Shown here one piece after another: positions 1 to 5,577 of a DNA stretch of 7,007 nucleotides (positions are counted from its first letter, which is position 1; every line of letters starts with the position of its first letter). Both the position numbers and the translations under genes were made by a program. The notes beneath the pieces are model-generated. The model was given only the letters and a program-made list of their open reading frames with translations, was not told the origin of the DNA and searched no databases. The DNA lies in the NCBI GenBank assembly GCA_016791325.1, contig JAEUMU010000106.1, forward strand, positions 1-7,007, read 5' to 3'. The DNA is from Hyphomonadaceae bacterium (GTDB lineage Bacteria > Pseudomonadota > Alphaproteobacteria > Caulobacterales > Aquidulcibacteraceae).

Positions 1-1245
1 ATGCTTCAGCTCCATCCAGGGCTGAAACGAAAGCCACGCCGCCGGCAGCGCGACCGTGAACAGGCGCGACGCGCTCGCCAGCAGGGAAGGGCGCGTATCG
101 CCCATGCCCTGAAACAAGCTTGAAGCCGCCATGACGATGCCGCTGGCGACGAAATTCCACGAGGTGATCTGCAGATAGTCGGTCGTCACCGCGATCACTT
201 CAGGATCGTCGGTGAACGGGCGCGCCAGCAGAGCCGGCGCCACGTGGCACAGTATCGAGAGCGTGATCATGATACCTGAGCCGATCAGCGCTGTTTGGCG
301 AAAGGTCTCCCGCACGCGCCCATAGGCGCCGGCGCCGAAATTCTGCCCGGCGATTGGCGCGGCTGCGAAAGCCACCGCCATCGCCGGCAGGAAGATCGAT
401 TGCATGATCCGCCCGCCAATACCGAAGCCTGCCTGCGCGCTGGCGCCGAAATCGCGAATGGCGAAATAGATCACGCCGAAGATCACAAACATCAGCAAGA
501 ACTCAAGCGCGCTGGGCAAGCCGATGAAAGCGATGCGCGCCCACACGGCAAAGCGCGGCTTCAGCGCCAGCCAGCGCAGCCGCATCACTTGCTGCACGCG
601 CGGAAACACGATCACCAGCGCCACGATACCCACGCCCGCCGCGATTGAACTCGCCAATCCCGCGCCGGCCGCGCCCAGCGCAACCCCTGTGCCCCAGCCC
701 GCGATCAGCACTGGCGCCAGCACTGCATTCAGCACCAGCGTGATCGTCTGCAGCACCATCGCCGGCATCACCACGCCCGCCCCGCGCAGCGCCGCGAACA
801 TGGTGTTGGCGGGAAACATCACCATCAAATTGGGGATGAACGCGTAAAGATAGGCGCGCCCCAGCGCGGCGCTTTCGGCGTCCGCCGTCAGCGCATCCAG
901 AAACATCCCACCGAAGCCGTAGCCCAGCACGCCCATCAACGCCGAAAACATCAGCGACATCGAAAGCGCCTGATCGGCGAACAGATTGGCTTCGCCGCTT
1001 TCCTTGCGCCCCATCGCCTGCGACACCAGCGCCATCACGCCAATGCCGATCAGCTGCGCCGCCGCCAGCGCCAGGAAGAACTCGTTCCCTGCCGCGCTCA
1101 CGCCCGCCACCGCCGCATTGCCCAGCCGCGAGACGAAATAGAGGTCGACGATGAAATACATCGTCTGAAAAATCAGGCCTACGGCGATGAAACCGGCCAT
1201 GCTGAGCAGATGGCCGGTGATCGAGCCTTGTGTGAGATCGCGCAC
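1..1245 (-). CDS. MATE-family multidrug/metabolite efflux transporter (3' end outside window)
   Basis: The minus-strand frame is open for 415 codons from a GTG at 1245 to the window edge. It encodes a highly hydrophobic protein in the MATE (multidrug and toxic compound extrusion) pattern, an inner-membrane antiporter that exports cationic compounds using a Na+ or H+ gradient. Family-like stretches are the N-terminal RDLTQGSITGHLL, then FQTMYFIVDLYFVSRLG in the first membrane segment, and the second-half motif FQGMGDTRPSLLAS. MATE proteins are usually about 440-460 residues, so roughly the last 30-45 are missing here. The frame stays open upstream of 1245 into the lipoprotein gene. I chose the GTG because family members commonly begin with a short DLTQG-type leader. 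Its ribosome site is weak (GGA about 8 bases upstream). An ATG at 1200 would cut the conserved leader. The gene follows the lipoprotein by 37 bases and is probably co-transcribed with it. The substrate cannot be predicted. Confidence 0.88.
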   Translation of the reverse strand, partial: MRDLTQGSITGHLLSMAGFIAVGLIFQTMYFIVDLYFVSRLGNAAVAGVSAAGNEFFLALAAAQLIGIGVMALVSQAMGRKESGEANLFADQALSMSLMFSALMGVLGYGFGGMFLDALTADAESAALGRAYLYAFIPNLMVMFPANTMFAALRGAGVVMPAMVLQTITLVLNAVLAPVLIAGWGTGVALGAAGAGLASSIAAGVGIVALVIVFPRVQQVMRLRWLALKPRFAVWARIAFIGLPSALEFLLMFVIFGVIYFAIRDFGASAQAGFGIGGRIMQSIFLPAMAVAFAAAPIAGQNFGAGAYGRVRETFRQTALIGSGIMITLSILCHVAPALLARPFTDDPEVIAVTTDYLQITSWNFVASGIVMAASSLFQGMGDTRPSLLASASRLFTVALPAAWLSFQPWMELKH

Positions 1246-1282
1246 TAGGAATGTCCGTGTTCGGCGCCAGGGCGCGTTGGCG

Positions 1283-1810
1283 TCAGCCGCGTTGGAATCG
1301 CAAGCGCGCGCACACTTGATCGGGGCTGTAGGGAAGGGCTTCTTCCGTTCCGTCCGGGCGCGTCTCGAAGCGGATTTCCTGGCGCAGGCCCACAATCTGG
1401 ATTTGCCCAGCGGCGGTCTCGTAAAGTCCCAGCGCCACTGGCCCTTCCGGCCCGCAAAGGAACGGCGCGCCGTCGCGTTCAGTCGCGCTGTAAAGCGAGG
1501 GCGCTTCTTCGCCGAACAGACCCATGATCTGCGCCAGCGCGCCGCCGGGGCGTTGCGCCATCACATGGTGCGGCGCGTGATTGGCCGAATTGAACGTGAG
1601 GGTGCGCCCATCTTCGTGGCGCAGCGTCAGTACAACCAGCGGATCGCTGCCTTCCGGCGTTGGCGGATGCCGTGTTTCCATCGTCAGCCGTTCGCCAACC
1701 AGCAGCGTTGTGGAGGCATCCGCCGCCGTCAGCGAGGCGGAAACAGCCGGCCCCGCCGGCGCCGCGCACGCGCCCAGCAGCAGCGCCGCGGCCATGACCC
1801 ACTCACGCAT
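1283..1810 (-). CDS. Small predicted lipoprotein of unknown function
   Basis: This 175-residue protein starts with a short basic and hydrophobic signal sequence ([15 protein letters not shown]) ending in a lipobox, LGAC, with the acylated cysteine at residue 15. The residue after it is alanine, so outer-membrane sorting is likely if the E. coli +2 rule applies. The mature part looks like a small beta-rich periplasmic domain with two further cysteines, Cys119 and Cys167, that could form a disulfide. I do not recognise the family and assign no function. An ATG two codons upstream (1816) is possible by frame, but the AAGGAG ribosome site directly abuts it, whereas it lies 6 bases from the ATG at 1810. 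The start overlaps the end of the TerC gene by 8 bases, which suggests translational coupling. The MATE transporter gene follows 37 bases downstream. Confidence 0.82.
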   Translation of the reverse strand: MREWVMAAALLLGACAAPAGPAVSASLTAADASTTLLVGERLTMETRHPPTPEGSDPLVVLTLRHEDGRTLTFNSANHAPHHVMAQRPGGALAQIMGLFGEEAPSLYSATERDGAPFLCGPEGPVALGLYETAAGQIQIVGLRQEIRFETRPDGTEEALPYSPDQVCARLRFQRG

Positions 1811-2618
1811 GCCCATCTCCTTGCGGCGTCTTTTCGGCCAAGCGCTTCTTGGCGGCGTTGCGCGACATGATGTTCAGCCCTTCGACCAGGGCGGAGAACG
1901 CCATCGCCGCATAAATGTAGCCCTTCGGCACATGCACGCCGAAGCCTTCCGCGATCAGCACCATGCCGATCATCAGCAGGAAGCCCAGCGCAAGCATGAC
2001 GACGGTGGGGTTCTTGTGAATGAAATCGCCCACCGGATCAGCCGCCAGCAGCATCACCGTCACCGCCACGATCACCGCAATCACCATGATCGCCACATGG
2101 TCGGTCATGCCCACGGCGGTCAGGATCGAGTCAATCGAGAACACGAGATCGAGCAGGATGATCTGAAAGATCGTCGTGCCGAAATTGTTCACCACCACGG
2201 CCTTCTTGTTCAGCACGTGCTGCGTTGGCGTCGGGTCGACATTGTGGTGGATTTCCTTGGTCGCCTTCCAGACCAGGAACAGCCCGCCCGCGATCAAGAT
2301 CAGGTCGCGCCAGGAAAACGCCGTCTCGAACGAAGGCACGCCGTGGGAATCCGGCGCCCCGGTAACGCCGAGATCGAAGATCGGCGCTGTCAGCGTCACG
2401 ATGATGGCGATGGTGGAAAGCAATCCCAGCCGCATCACCAGCGCCAGGCCGATGCCTATGCGCCGCGCGCTATGGCGTTGGTGCTCGGGAAGCTTGTTGG
2501 TGAGGATGGAGATGAAGATCAGGTTGTCGATGCCAAGCACGACCTCCATGACGATCAACGTAATCAACGCCGCCCACGCGCCCGGGTCGGTCAGCAGCGG
2601 CGTAAGATCCCAATCCAT
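1803..2618 (-). CDS. TerC-family integral membrane protein
   Basis: This 271-residue polytopic membrane protein has about seven hydrophobic segments (near residues 16-38, 58-78, 103-118, 150-170, 175-193, 205-225 and 233-250). It carries the family's two acidic membrane signatures: [14 protein letters not shown] (residues 24-37, with Glu25 and Asp31) and [14 protein letters not shown] (157-170, with Asp157 and Asp163). TerC-family proteins are linked in other bacteria to tellurite resistance and to manganese export (Alx, YkoY), or to metal loading of secreted proteins. Which of these applies here is not visible. The frame can be extended to a TTG at 2633. I prefer the ATG at 2618 because GGGGA lies 8 bases upstream and because relatives start just before the 'DPGAWAAL' type leader. 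The last 8 bases overlap the lipoprotein gene, so it is probably the first gene of a terC-lipoprotein-MATE operon. Its ribosome site lies within a perfect inverted repeat (see 2622-2660). Confidence 0.9.
   Translation of the reverse strand: MDWDLTPLLTDPGAWAALITLIVMEVVLGIDNLIFISILTNKLPEHQRHSARRIGIGLALVMRLGLLSTIAIIVTLTAPIFDLGVTGAPDSHGVPSFETAFSWRDLILIAGGLFLVWKATKEIHHNVDPTPTQHVLNKKAVVVNNFGTTIFQIILLDLVFSIDSILTAVGMTDHVAIMVIAVIVAVTVMLLAADPVGDFIHKNPTVVMLALGFLLMIGMVLIAEGFGVHVPKGYIYAAMAFSALVEGLNIMSRNAAKKRLAEKTPQGDGHA
1817..1822 (-). promoter_or_regulatory. Ribosome-binding site that fixes the lipoprotein start
   Basis: The minus strand reads AAGGAG here, inside the last codons of the TerC gene. It lies 6 bases from the ATG at 1810 and 0 bases from the ATG at 1816, so only the 1810 start has workable spacing. 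Confidence 0.75.
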
Positions 2619-2621
2619 GCA

Positions 2622-2660
2622 GGCAATCCCCAAGAGAGCGCTTTGATGTAGGGGATTGCC
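2622..2660 (-). repeat. Perfect 10-bp inverted repeat covering the terC ribosome-binding site
   Basis: The plus strand shows GGCAATCCCC at 2622-2631 and its exact reverse complement GGGGATTGCC at 2651-2660, separated by 19 bases. In the minus-strand transcript this gives a 10-bp stem with a 19-base loop. Its 3' arm contains the GGGGA (2627-2631) that serves as Shine-Dalgarno for the TerC start at 2618. It could be a translational control hairpin, or an operator for a dimeric DNA-binding protein. The repeat itself is certain; the function is inferred. Confidence 0.6.
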
Positions 2661-2670
2661 GGCGAGCCGG
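2659..2670. repeat. 12-bp palindrome in the terC upstream region
   Basis: CCGGCGAGCCGG is made of CCGGC and GCCGG arms with a 2-base centre. It adjoins and overlaps by 2 bases the distal arm of the larger inverted repeat. As RNA it could form only a 4-bp stem with a 4-base loop. Such GC-only palindromes arise readily in GC-rich DNA, so function is unproven. Confidence 0.35.
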
Positions 2671-2685
2671 GAAGGGTGGTTAACG

Positions 2686-2699
2686 CGCCGCGCGCGGCG
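2686..2699. repeat. 14-bp GC-only palindrome between the FlgC-like gene and terC
   Basis: CGCCGCGCGCGGCG is its own reverse complement. It lies 36 bases downstream of the stop codon of the minus-strand FlgC-like gene and could fold into a 5-bp stem with a 4-base loop in that transcript. No run of T follows, so it is not a convincing intrinsic terminator. The position alone makes a transcription-ending or pausing role possible. Confidence 0.3.
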
Positions 2700-2734
2700 G
2701 GCGTGCAGTTCGCCGCCGAATCAATCGCGCGCCC

Positions 2735-2968
2735 TCAGCGCTGGGGCTCCTGCGCCAGTTCGATCAGCGCGTCCCACATCTGCTCGGAAAAACGGATCAC
2801 CGCGACACCAACTTTGAACTGAGTCTTCGCCGCCGTCATGCCGGCCAGCGCTGCGCCTAGGTCGCCGTCGCCGCCGCCAGTGGCCGCTTCGAGCAATTGG
2901 AGACTTGAGTGCTCGAAGCGGCCAAGGGCGCTGGTGAGGGCCATAGCGGCGTGGGGGATCGCCGTCAT
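2735..2968 (-). CDS. Short flagellar rod-like (FlgC-type) protein
   Basis: This is a 77-residue protein. Its N-terminus (MTAIPHAAMALTSALGRFEH) and C-terminus (AAKTQFKVGVAVIRFSEQMW, then DALIEL) resemble the amphipathic terminal helices of flagellar rod and hook proteins, where the C-terminal pattern is typically 'AK..FKAN..VI...DEM...LLDI'. These helices normally pair in the inner D0 layer of the axial structure. Here they are joined by only about ten linker residues (a GGGDGDLG turn), so the usual central domain is absent; FlgC itself is about 135-140 residues. The ATG at 2968 places the N-terminal helix as in the family. A GTG at 2977 would add three residues. No clear ribosome site precedes either start. 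No other flagellar gene lies in the window, so a role in the flagellum is inference. It could be a divergent orphan paralogue or a remnant. Confidence 0.6.
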   Translation of the reverse strand: MTAIPHAAMALTSALGRFEHSSLQLLEAATGGGDGDLGAALAGMTAAKTQFKVGVAVIRFSEQMWDALIELAQEPQR

Positions 2969-3026
2969 GCAAAGCACTATGCACGCGTTGGTTTAAGCTC
3001 TCGTTCAGAAAGCTGGTGAATGCGTG

Positions 3027-3048
3027 AAAACTACGATCGCCTGTAGCC
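3027..3048 (-). terminator. Possible weak terminator after the MFS gene
   Basis: Downstream of the MFS stop codon the minus strand reads CTAC, eight bases, GTAG, then TTTTC. The 4-bp stem can gain two flanking G-T wobble pairs and is followed by a short T run. The stem is weak, so this is a candidate only. Confidence 0.22.
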
Positions 3049-3057
3049 GCCCAACCC

Positions 3058-4767
3058 TTAAACGTGAATGTCCCGGTCCTTCGTCTCAGGCCAGAACAGG
3101 AACGTCACCAGCGCCGCCAGCGCCGTCACGATCGCCGGGAACCAAAGTCCCATATAGATGGAGCCCGTCGCCGTGTTGATCGCGAACACGATCGCCGGCA
3201 GCAGCCCGCCGAACCAGCCTGTGCCGACATGGTAGGGGAAGCTCATCGCTGTGTAGCGGATGCGGGTAGGGAACAGCTCTACCAGGGCGGCCGCCTGCGG
3301 CCCGTAAAGCGCCGTCGCCGCCACGATGAACAGCGCCATCATGGCGATGACGCCCCATTTTTCCGCGAACACGCGCGAAACCTCCGCCACGCTCCAATTC
3401 TGCATCGGCCCCGGCGCGGCGGTGGGATAGCCCGCTTCGGTCAACGCGCCGCGCAGGCGCTCGGCGAACGCGGTCCGTGTGGCGCGAATTTCCGAAAGCG
3501 ATTGGCCAACCGCGCTCACGCCTTCAACCTCGATGTTGTCGCCGATGCGGATGCGCGCGATCTGTCCTGGTTCGCCGGCGATGGTCTCGTAAGCCACGCC
3601 GGCGTTGGAGAGCGCGCCCTTGGCGATGTCGCAGGAGGAGGAGAATTGCTGCGCGCCGCCGGTGAGGTCGAGCTGGAAGGTGCAATCGGCCGGATCGGCG
3701 ATCACCGTCACCGGCGTACGCTCGCTCGCTTCCGCCAGCGCGGGATTGCCAGCCTGGGTGATGTAGTGAAAGCCGGGGAAATAAAGCGCCAGCATCAGCA
3801 GCATGCCGAACAGCATCACTGGCTTGCGGCCCACCGTGTCGGAGAGCCGCGCGAAGAACAGATAGAGCGGCGCTGAAATCAGCACCACCGTTATCATGAT
3901 CAGGTTCACGCTCTGGCTATCTATCTTGAGAATGCGCTCGAGATAGAATTGCGAATAGAAGTGCGCGGTGTACCAAACCACGCCTTGCGCCATCATCACG
4001 CCGAACAGCGCCAGCAACACGATCTTGGCGTTGCGCCACTCAAAGAAGCTCTCGGCATAAGCGCGCTTGGAGACCTTGCCCTCCTGCTGCAGCTTCTTGA
4101 ACGCAGGGCTTTCCTCCAGCTGCATCCGGATCCAGACCGAAACCGCCAGCAGGCCGATCGAAACGATGAAGGGAATTCGCCAGCCCCAGGCGCGGAACGC
4201 TTCTTCGCCCAGGAAGGCGCGCGTTCCCAGCACCACCGCCAGCGCCCCGATCAGCCCGATCGAAGCGGTGGCTTGAATCCATCCGGTGGAAGCGCCGCGC
4301 CGGTCCGGGCGCGCATGCTCGGCCACGTAGATCGCCGCGCCGCCATATTCCCCGCCCAGCGCAAACCCCTGCAGCACGCGCATCGCCACCAGCAGGATAG
4401 GCGCCCAAATGCCGATCTGTTCGGCCGTGGGCAGCAGGCCGATGGCGAAGGTCGCCAAGCCCATGATGGTGATGGTGATGAGGAAGGCGCCTTTGCGCCC
4501 CGTGGAATCGCCGATCTTGCCGAACACCAGCGCGCCCAGCGGGCGCACGATAAATCCAACCGCAAACGTTAGCAGCGTGAACACAAACGCCTGGGCGTCC
4601 GGCAAGCCGGCGAAGAACAACGGCGCCATCACCGAGGCCAGCGCCCCATAGACAAAAAAGTCGTACCACTCGAACACGGTCCCAGCTGCGGAAGCGGCCA
4701 CCACCTGCCGCAATTTTCCCGGCGGCACGTCTTCGTTGGCCGCCGCCGTTGACTGGCTCTCGCTCAT
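3058..4767 (-). CDS. MFS transporter, metabolite:H+ symporter type, with large periplasmic insert
   Basis: This 569-residue inner-membrane transporter belongs to the proton-coupled metabolite symporter branch of the major facilitator superfamily (relatives include ProP, KgtP and ShiA). Visible family marks are FEWYDFFVYG (residues 32-41, helix 1), the loop 2-3 motif GKIGDSTGRKGA (83-94), RVLQGFALGGEYGGAAIYVAE (130-150, helix 4), and the repeat motif ARLSDTVGRKP (306-316) between helices 8 and 9. Helices 10-12 and a short tail ending in PETKDRDIHV complete the fold. Typical members have about 420-500 residues. The extra length is a hydrophilic stretch at about 337-470 between helices 9 and 10, predicted periplasmic, with Cys362 and Cys379. 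The frame is open 35 codons further upstream, but the ATG at 4767 has a GGGGGGAA ribosome site 7 bases away, and the extension is arginine-rich and unlike the family. The gene diverges from the atp operon. The substrate is unknown. Confidence 0.9.
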   Translation of the reverse strand: MSESQSTAAANEDVPPGKLRQVVAASAAGTVFEWYDFFVYGALASVMAPLFFAGLPDAQAFVFTLLTFAVGFIVRPLGALVFGKIGDSTGRKGAFLITITIMGLATFAIGLLPTAEQIGIWAPILLVAMRVLQGFALGGEYGGAAIYVAEHARPDRRGASTGWIQATASIGLIGALAVVLGTRAFLGEEAFRAWGWRIPFIVSIGLLAVSVWIRMQLEESPAFKKLQQEGKVSKRAYAESFFEWRNAKIVLLALFGVMMAQGVVWYTAHFYSQFYLERILKIDSQSVNLIMITVVLISAPLYLFFARLSDTVGRKPVMLFGMLLMLALYFPGFHYITQAGNPALAEASERTPVTVIADPADCTFQLDLTGGAQQFSSSCDIAKGALSNAGVAYETIAGEPGQIARIRIGDNIEVEGVSAVGQSLSEIRATRTAFAERLRGALTEAGYPTAAPGPMQNWSVAEVSRVFAEKWGVIAMMALFIVAATALYGPQAAALVELFPTRIRYTAMSFPYHVGTGWFGGLLPAIVFAINTATGSIYMGLWFPAIVTALAALVTFLFWPETKDRDIHV

Positions 4768-4829
4768 GGTGCTGTTCCCCCCGCGCTGATCGGCGCTTTT
4801 GTCGCTGATCCGCCGCCACCGCAGCCGGT

Positions 4830-4835
4830 TGTCAA
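4830..4835 (-). promoter_or_regulatory. Possible -35 element for the MFS gene
   Basis: The minus strand has a perfect TTGACA here, 62 bases upstream of the MFS start codon. At 17-19 bases downstream I see only GC-rich sequence with GGATCA-like hexamers and no good -10 match, so the assignment is tentative. Confidence 0.25.
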
Positions 4836-4900
4836 GCCGGAACGCCGCATGGTAACCCGCGCGCGCGTTCAAGTGGTCCGCGCGAGCATTCGCGGCGGTC

Positions 4901-4926
4901 GCTTGGCGTTTGGGTTTTCCCCAAGC
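4901..4926 (+). repeat. Two mutually exclusive small inverted repeats in the atpH leader
   Basis: GCTTGG (4901-4906) pairs with CCAAGC (4921-4926) around a 14-base loop. Alternatively TTGGG (4910-4914) pairs with CCCAA (4920-4924) around a 5-base loop. The two stems share bases and cannot form together. They lie about 60 bases before the atpH start and are not followed by a T run. Chance occurrence is quite possible. Confidence 0.3.
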
Positions 4927-4987
4927 GGCGTCCCTGTGCCAGCGGGCGATCTGTTTGATCGTCAGCGGCCGAACCAGCGAGAAAGAC

Positions 4988-5548
4988 GTGGCCGAAACCT
5001 TCGATGGCGAAGCGTCCGAAGCGGCGGCGCGCTATGCCCAAGCCGTTTTCGATTTAGCCAAGGATTCCAAGGCGCTTGACGCCGTGGAGCAAGATTTCGC
5101 GAAGTTTTCCGCCGCCTGGCGCGAAAGCGCGGACCTGCGCGAAGCCGCCCGTTCGCCCCTGATCGAGCCGCAGGATAAGGCCCGCGCGCTCACTGCCGTC
5201 GCCGCCAAGTTGGGCGCCTCCGAACTGGGCCGAAACCTGATTGGCGTGGCTGCCTTGAACCGCCGCGCCAGCGACCTGCCGGGCATCTTTTCTGCCTACC
5301 GCGCCCTCGTCGCGCGTGAGCGCGGCGCCCGCCAGGTCGAAATCATCTCCGCCCGCCCGCTCGGGGAGGCGGAAAAGTCAGCTATTATCGAGGGCCTAAA
5401 GCAGCAGCTGGGCGCTCGTGTCGAAGCCGAAACTAGCGTCGATGCAAGCCTGATCGGCGGCTTCGTCGTACGCGTGGGCTCGCGCCAGTTCGACGCCTCG
5501 GTCAAATCCAAGCTGGACGCTCTGCGTCTGGCCCTCAAATCCGCCTGA
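4988..5548 (+). CDS. atpH: F0F1 ATP synthase subunit delta
   Basis: This encodes the 186-residue delta subunit (OSCP homologue), the peripheral-stalk protein that ties the top of the F1 alpha3-beta3 head to the F0 b subunits on the cytoplasmic face of the inner membrane. The N-terminal helical domain begins with the typical ARYAQAVFDLA pattern (residues 14-24). The C-terminal family signature is around VDASLIGGFVVRVGSRQFDA (151-170), and length is normal for the family. The chosen start is GTG at 4988, giving an N-terminus (MAETFDGEASEAAARYAQAV) like relatives, with a modest GAGAAAG ribosome site just upstream. The frame is open 26 codons further to a TTG at 4910, but that extension does not resemble delta subunits. 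The gene is followed after 29 bases by atpA, the usual alphaproteobacterial F1 order, and probably opens the operon, since the gene before it is divergent. Confidence 0.95.
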   Translation: MAETFDGEASEAAARYAQAVFDLAKDSKALDAVEQDFAKFSAAWRESADLREAARSPLIEPQDKARALTAVAAKLGASELGRNLIGVAALNRRASDLPGIFSAYRALVARERGARQVEIISARPLGEAEKSAIIEGLKQQLGARVEAETSVDASLIGGFVVRVGSRQFDASVKSKLDALRLALKSA

Positions 5549-5577
5549 ACAAAAGAACCGCCTAAAGAGGACCACAC

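Larger units (their letters stand above)
4768..4987. other. Divergent intergenic region between the MFS gene and the atp operon
   Basis: These 220 bases separate the two divergent start codons and must hold promoters for both directions. I see the TTGACA for the minus strand and two alternative small hairpins in the atp leader (4901-4926). No convincing sigma-70 pair could be identified for the atp operon on the plus strand. The short open frames here are extensions of the two flanking genes and are not credible coding sequence. Confidence 0.5.

Noticed and set aside
1581..2651. A 356-codon plus-strand open frame antisense to terC and the lipoprotein
   Set aside because: Its product is rich in His, Arg, Gln and Asp with no domain, as expected for the shadow of a hydrophobic membrane protein in GC-rich DNA. 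The minus-strand TerC assignment is clear.
2676..2684. A CtrA-like half-site (GTTAACCAC on the minus strand) before terC
   Set aside because: One half-site that departs from TTAACCAT, with no second TTAA at the required spacing, is too weak to call.
2619..2734. A yybP-ykoY manganese riboswitch upstream of terC
   Set aside because: The conserved core and multi-helix arrangement of that riboswitch are not visible. Only a single simple stem covering the ribosome site is present.
2969..2995. A sigma-54 promoter for the FlgC-like gene, suggested by TTTGCA
   Set aside because: The required GG 10 bases before the GC of the -12 element is GC here, and the element would abut the start codon.
3064..4572. 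Plus-strand open frames (270 and 207 codons) opposite the MFS transporter
   Set aside because: Both give Arg/His/Gln-rich products typical of antisense shadows of membrane proteins.
4768..4872. A 35-residue N-terminal extension of the MFS transporter
   Set aside because: It is arginine-rich and unlike the family, it overlaps the likely promoter, and the ATG at 4767 has a good ribosome site.
4910..4987. A 26-residue N-terminal extension of atpH from TTG
   Set aside because: Delta subunits start at the MAE-type N-terminus given by the GTG at 4988, which also gives the normal length of 186 residues.
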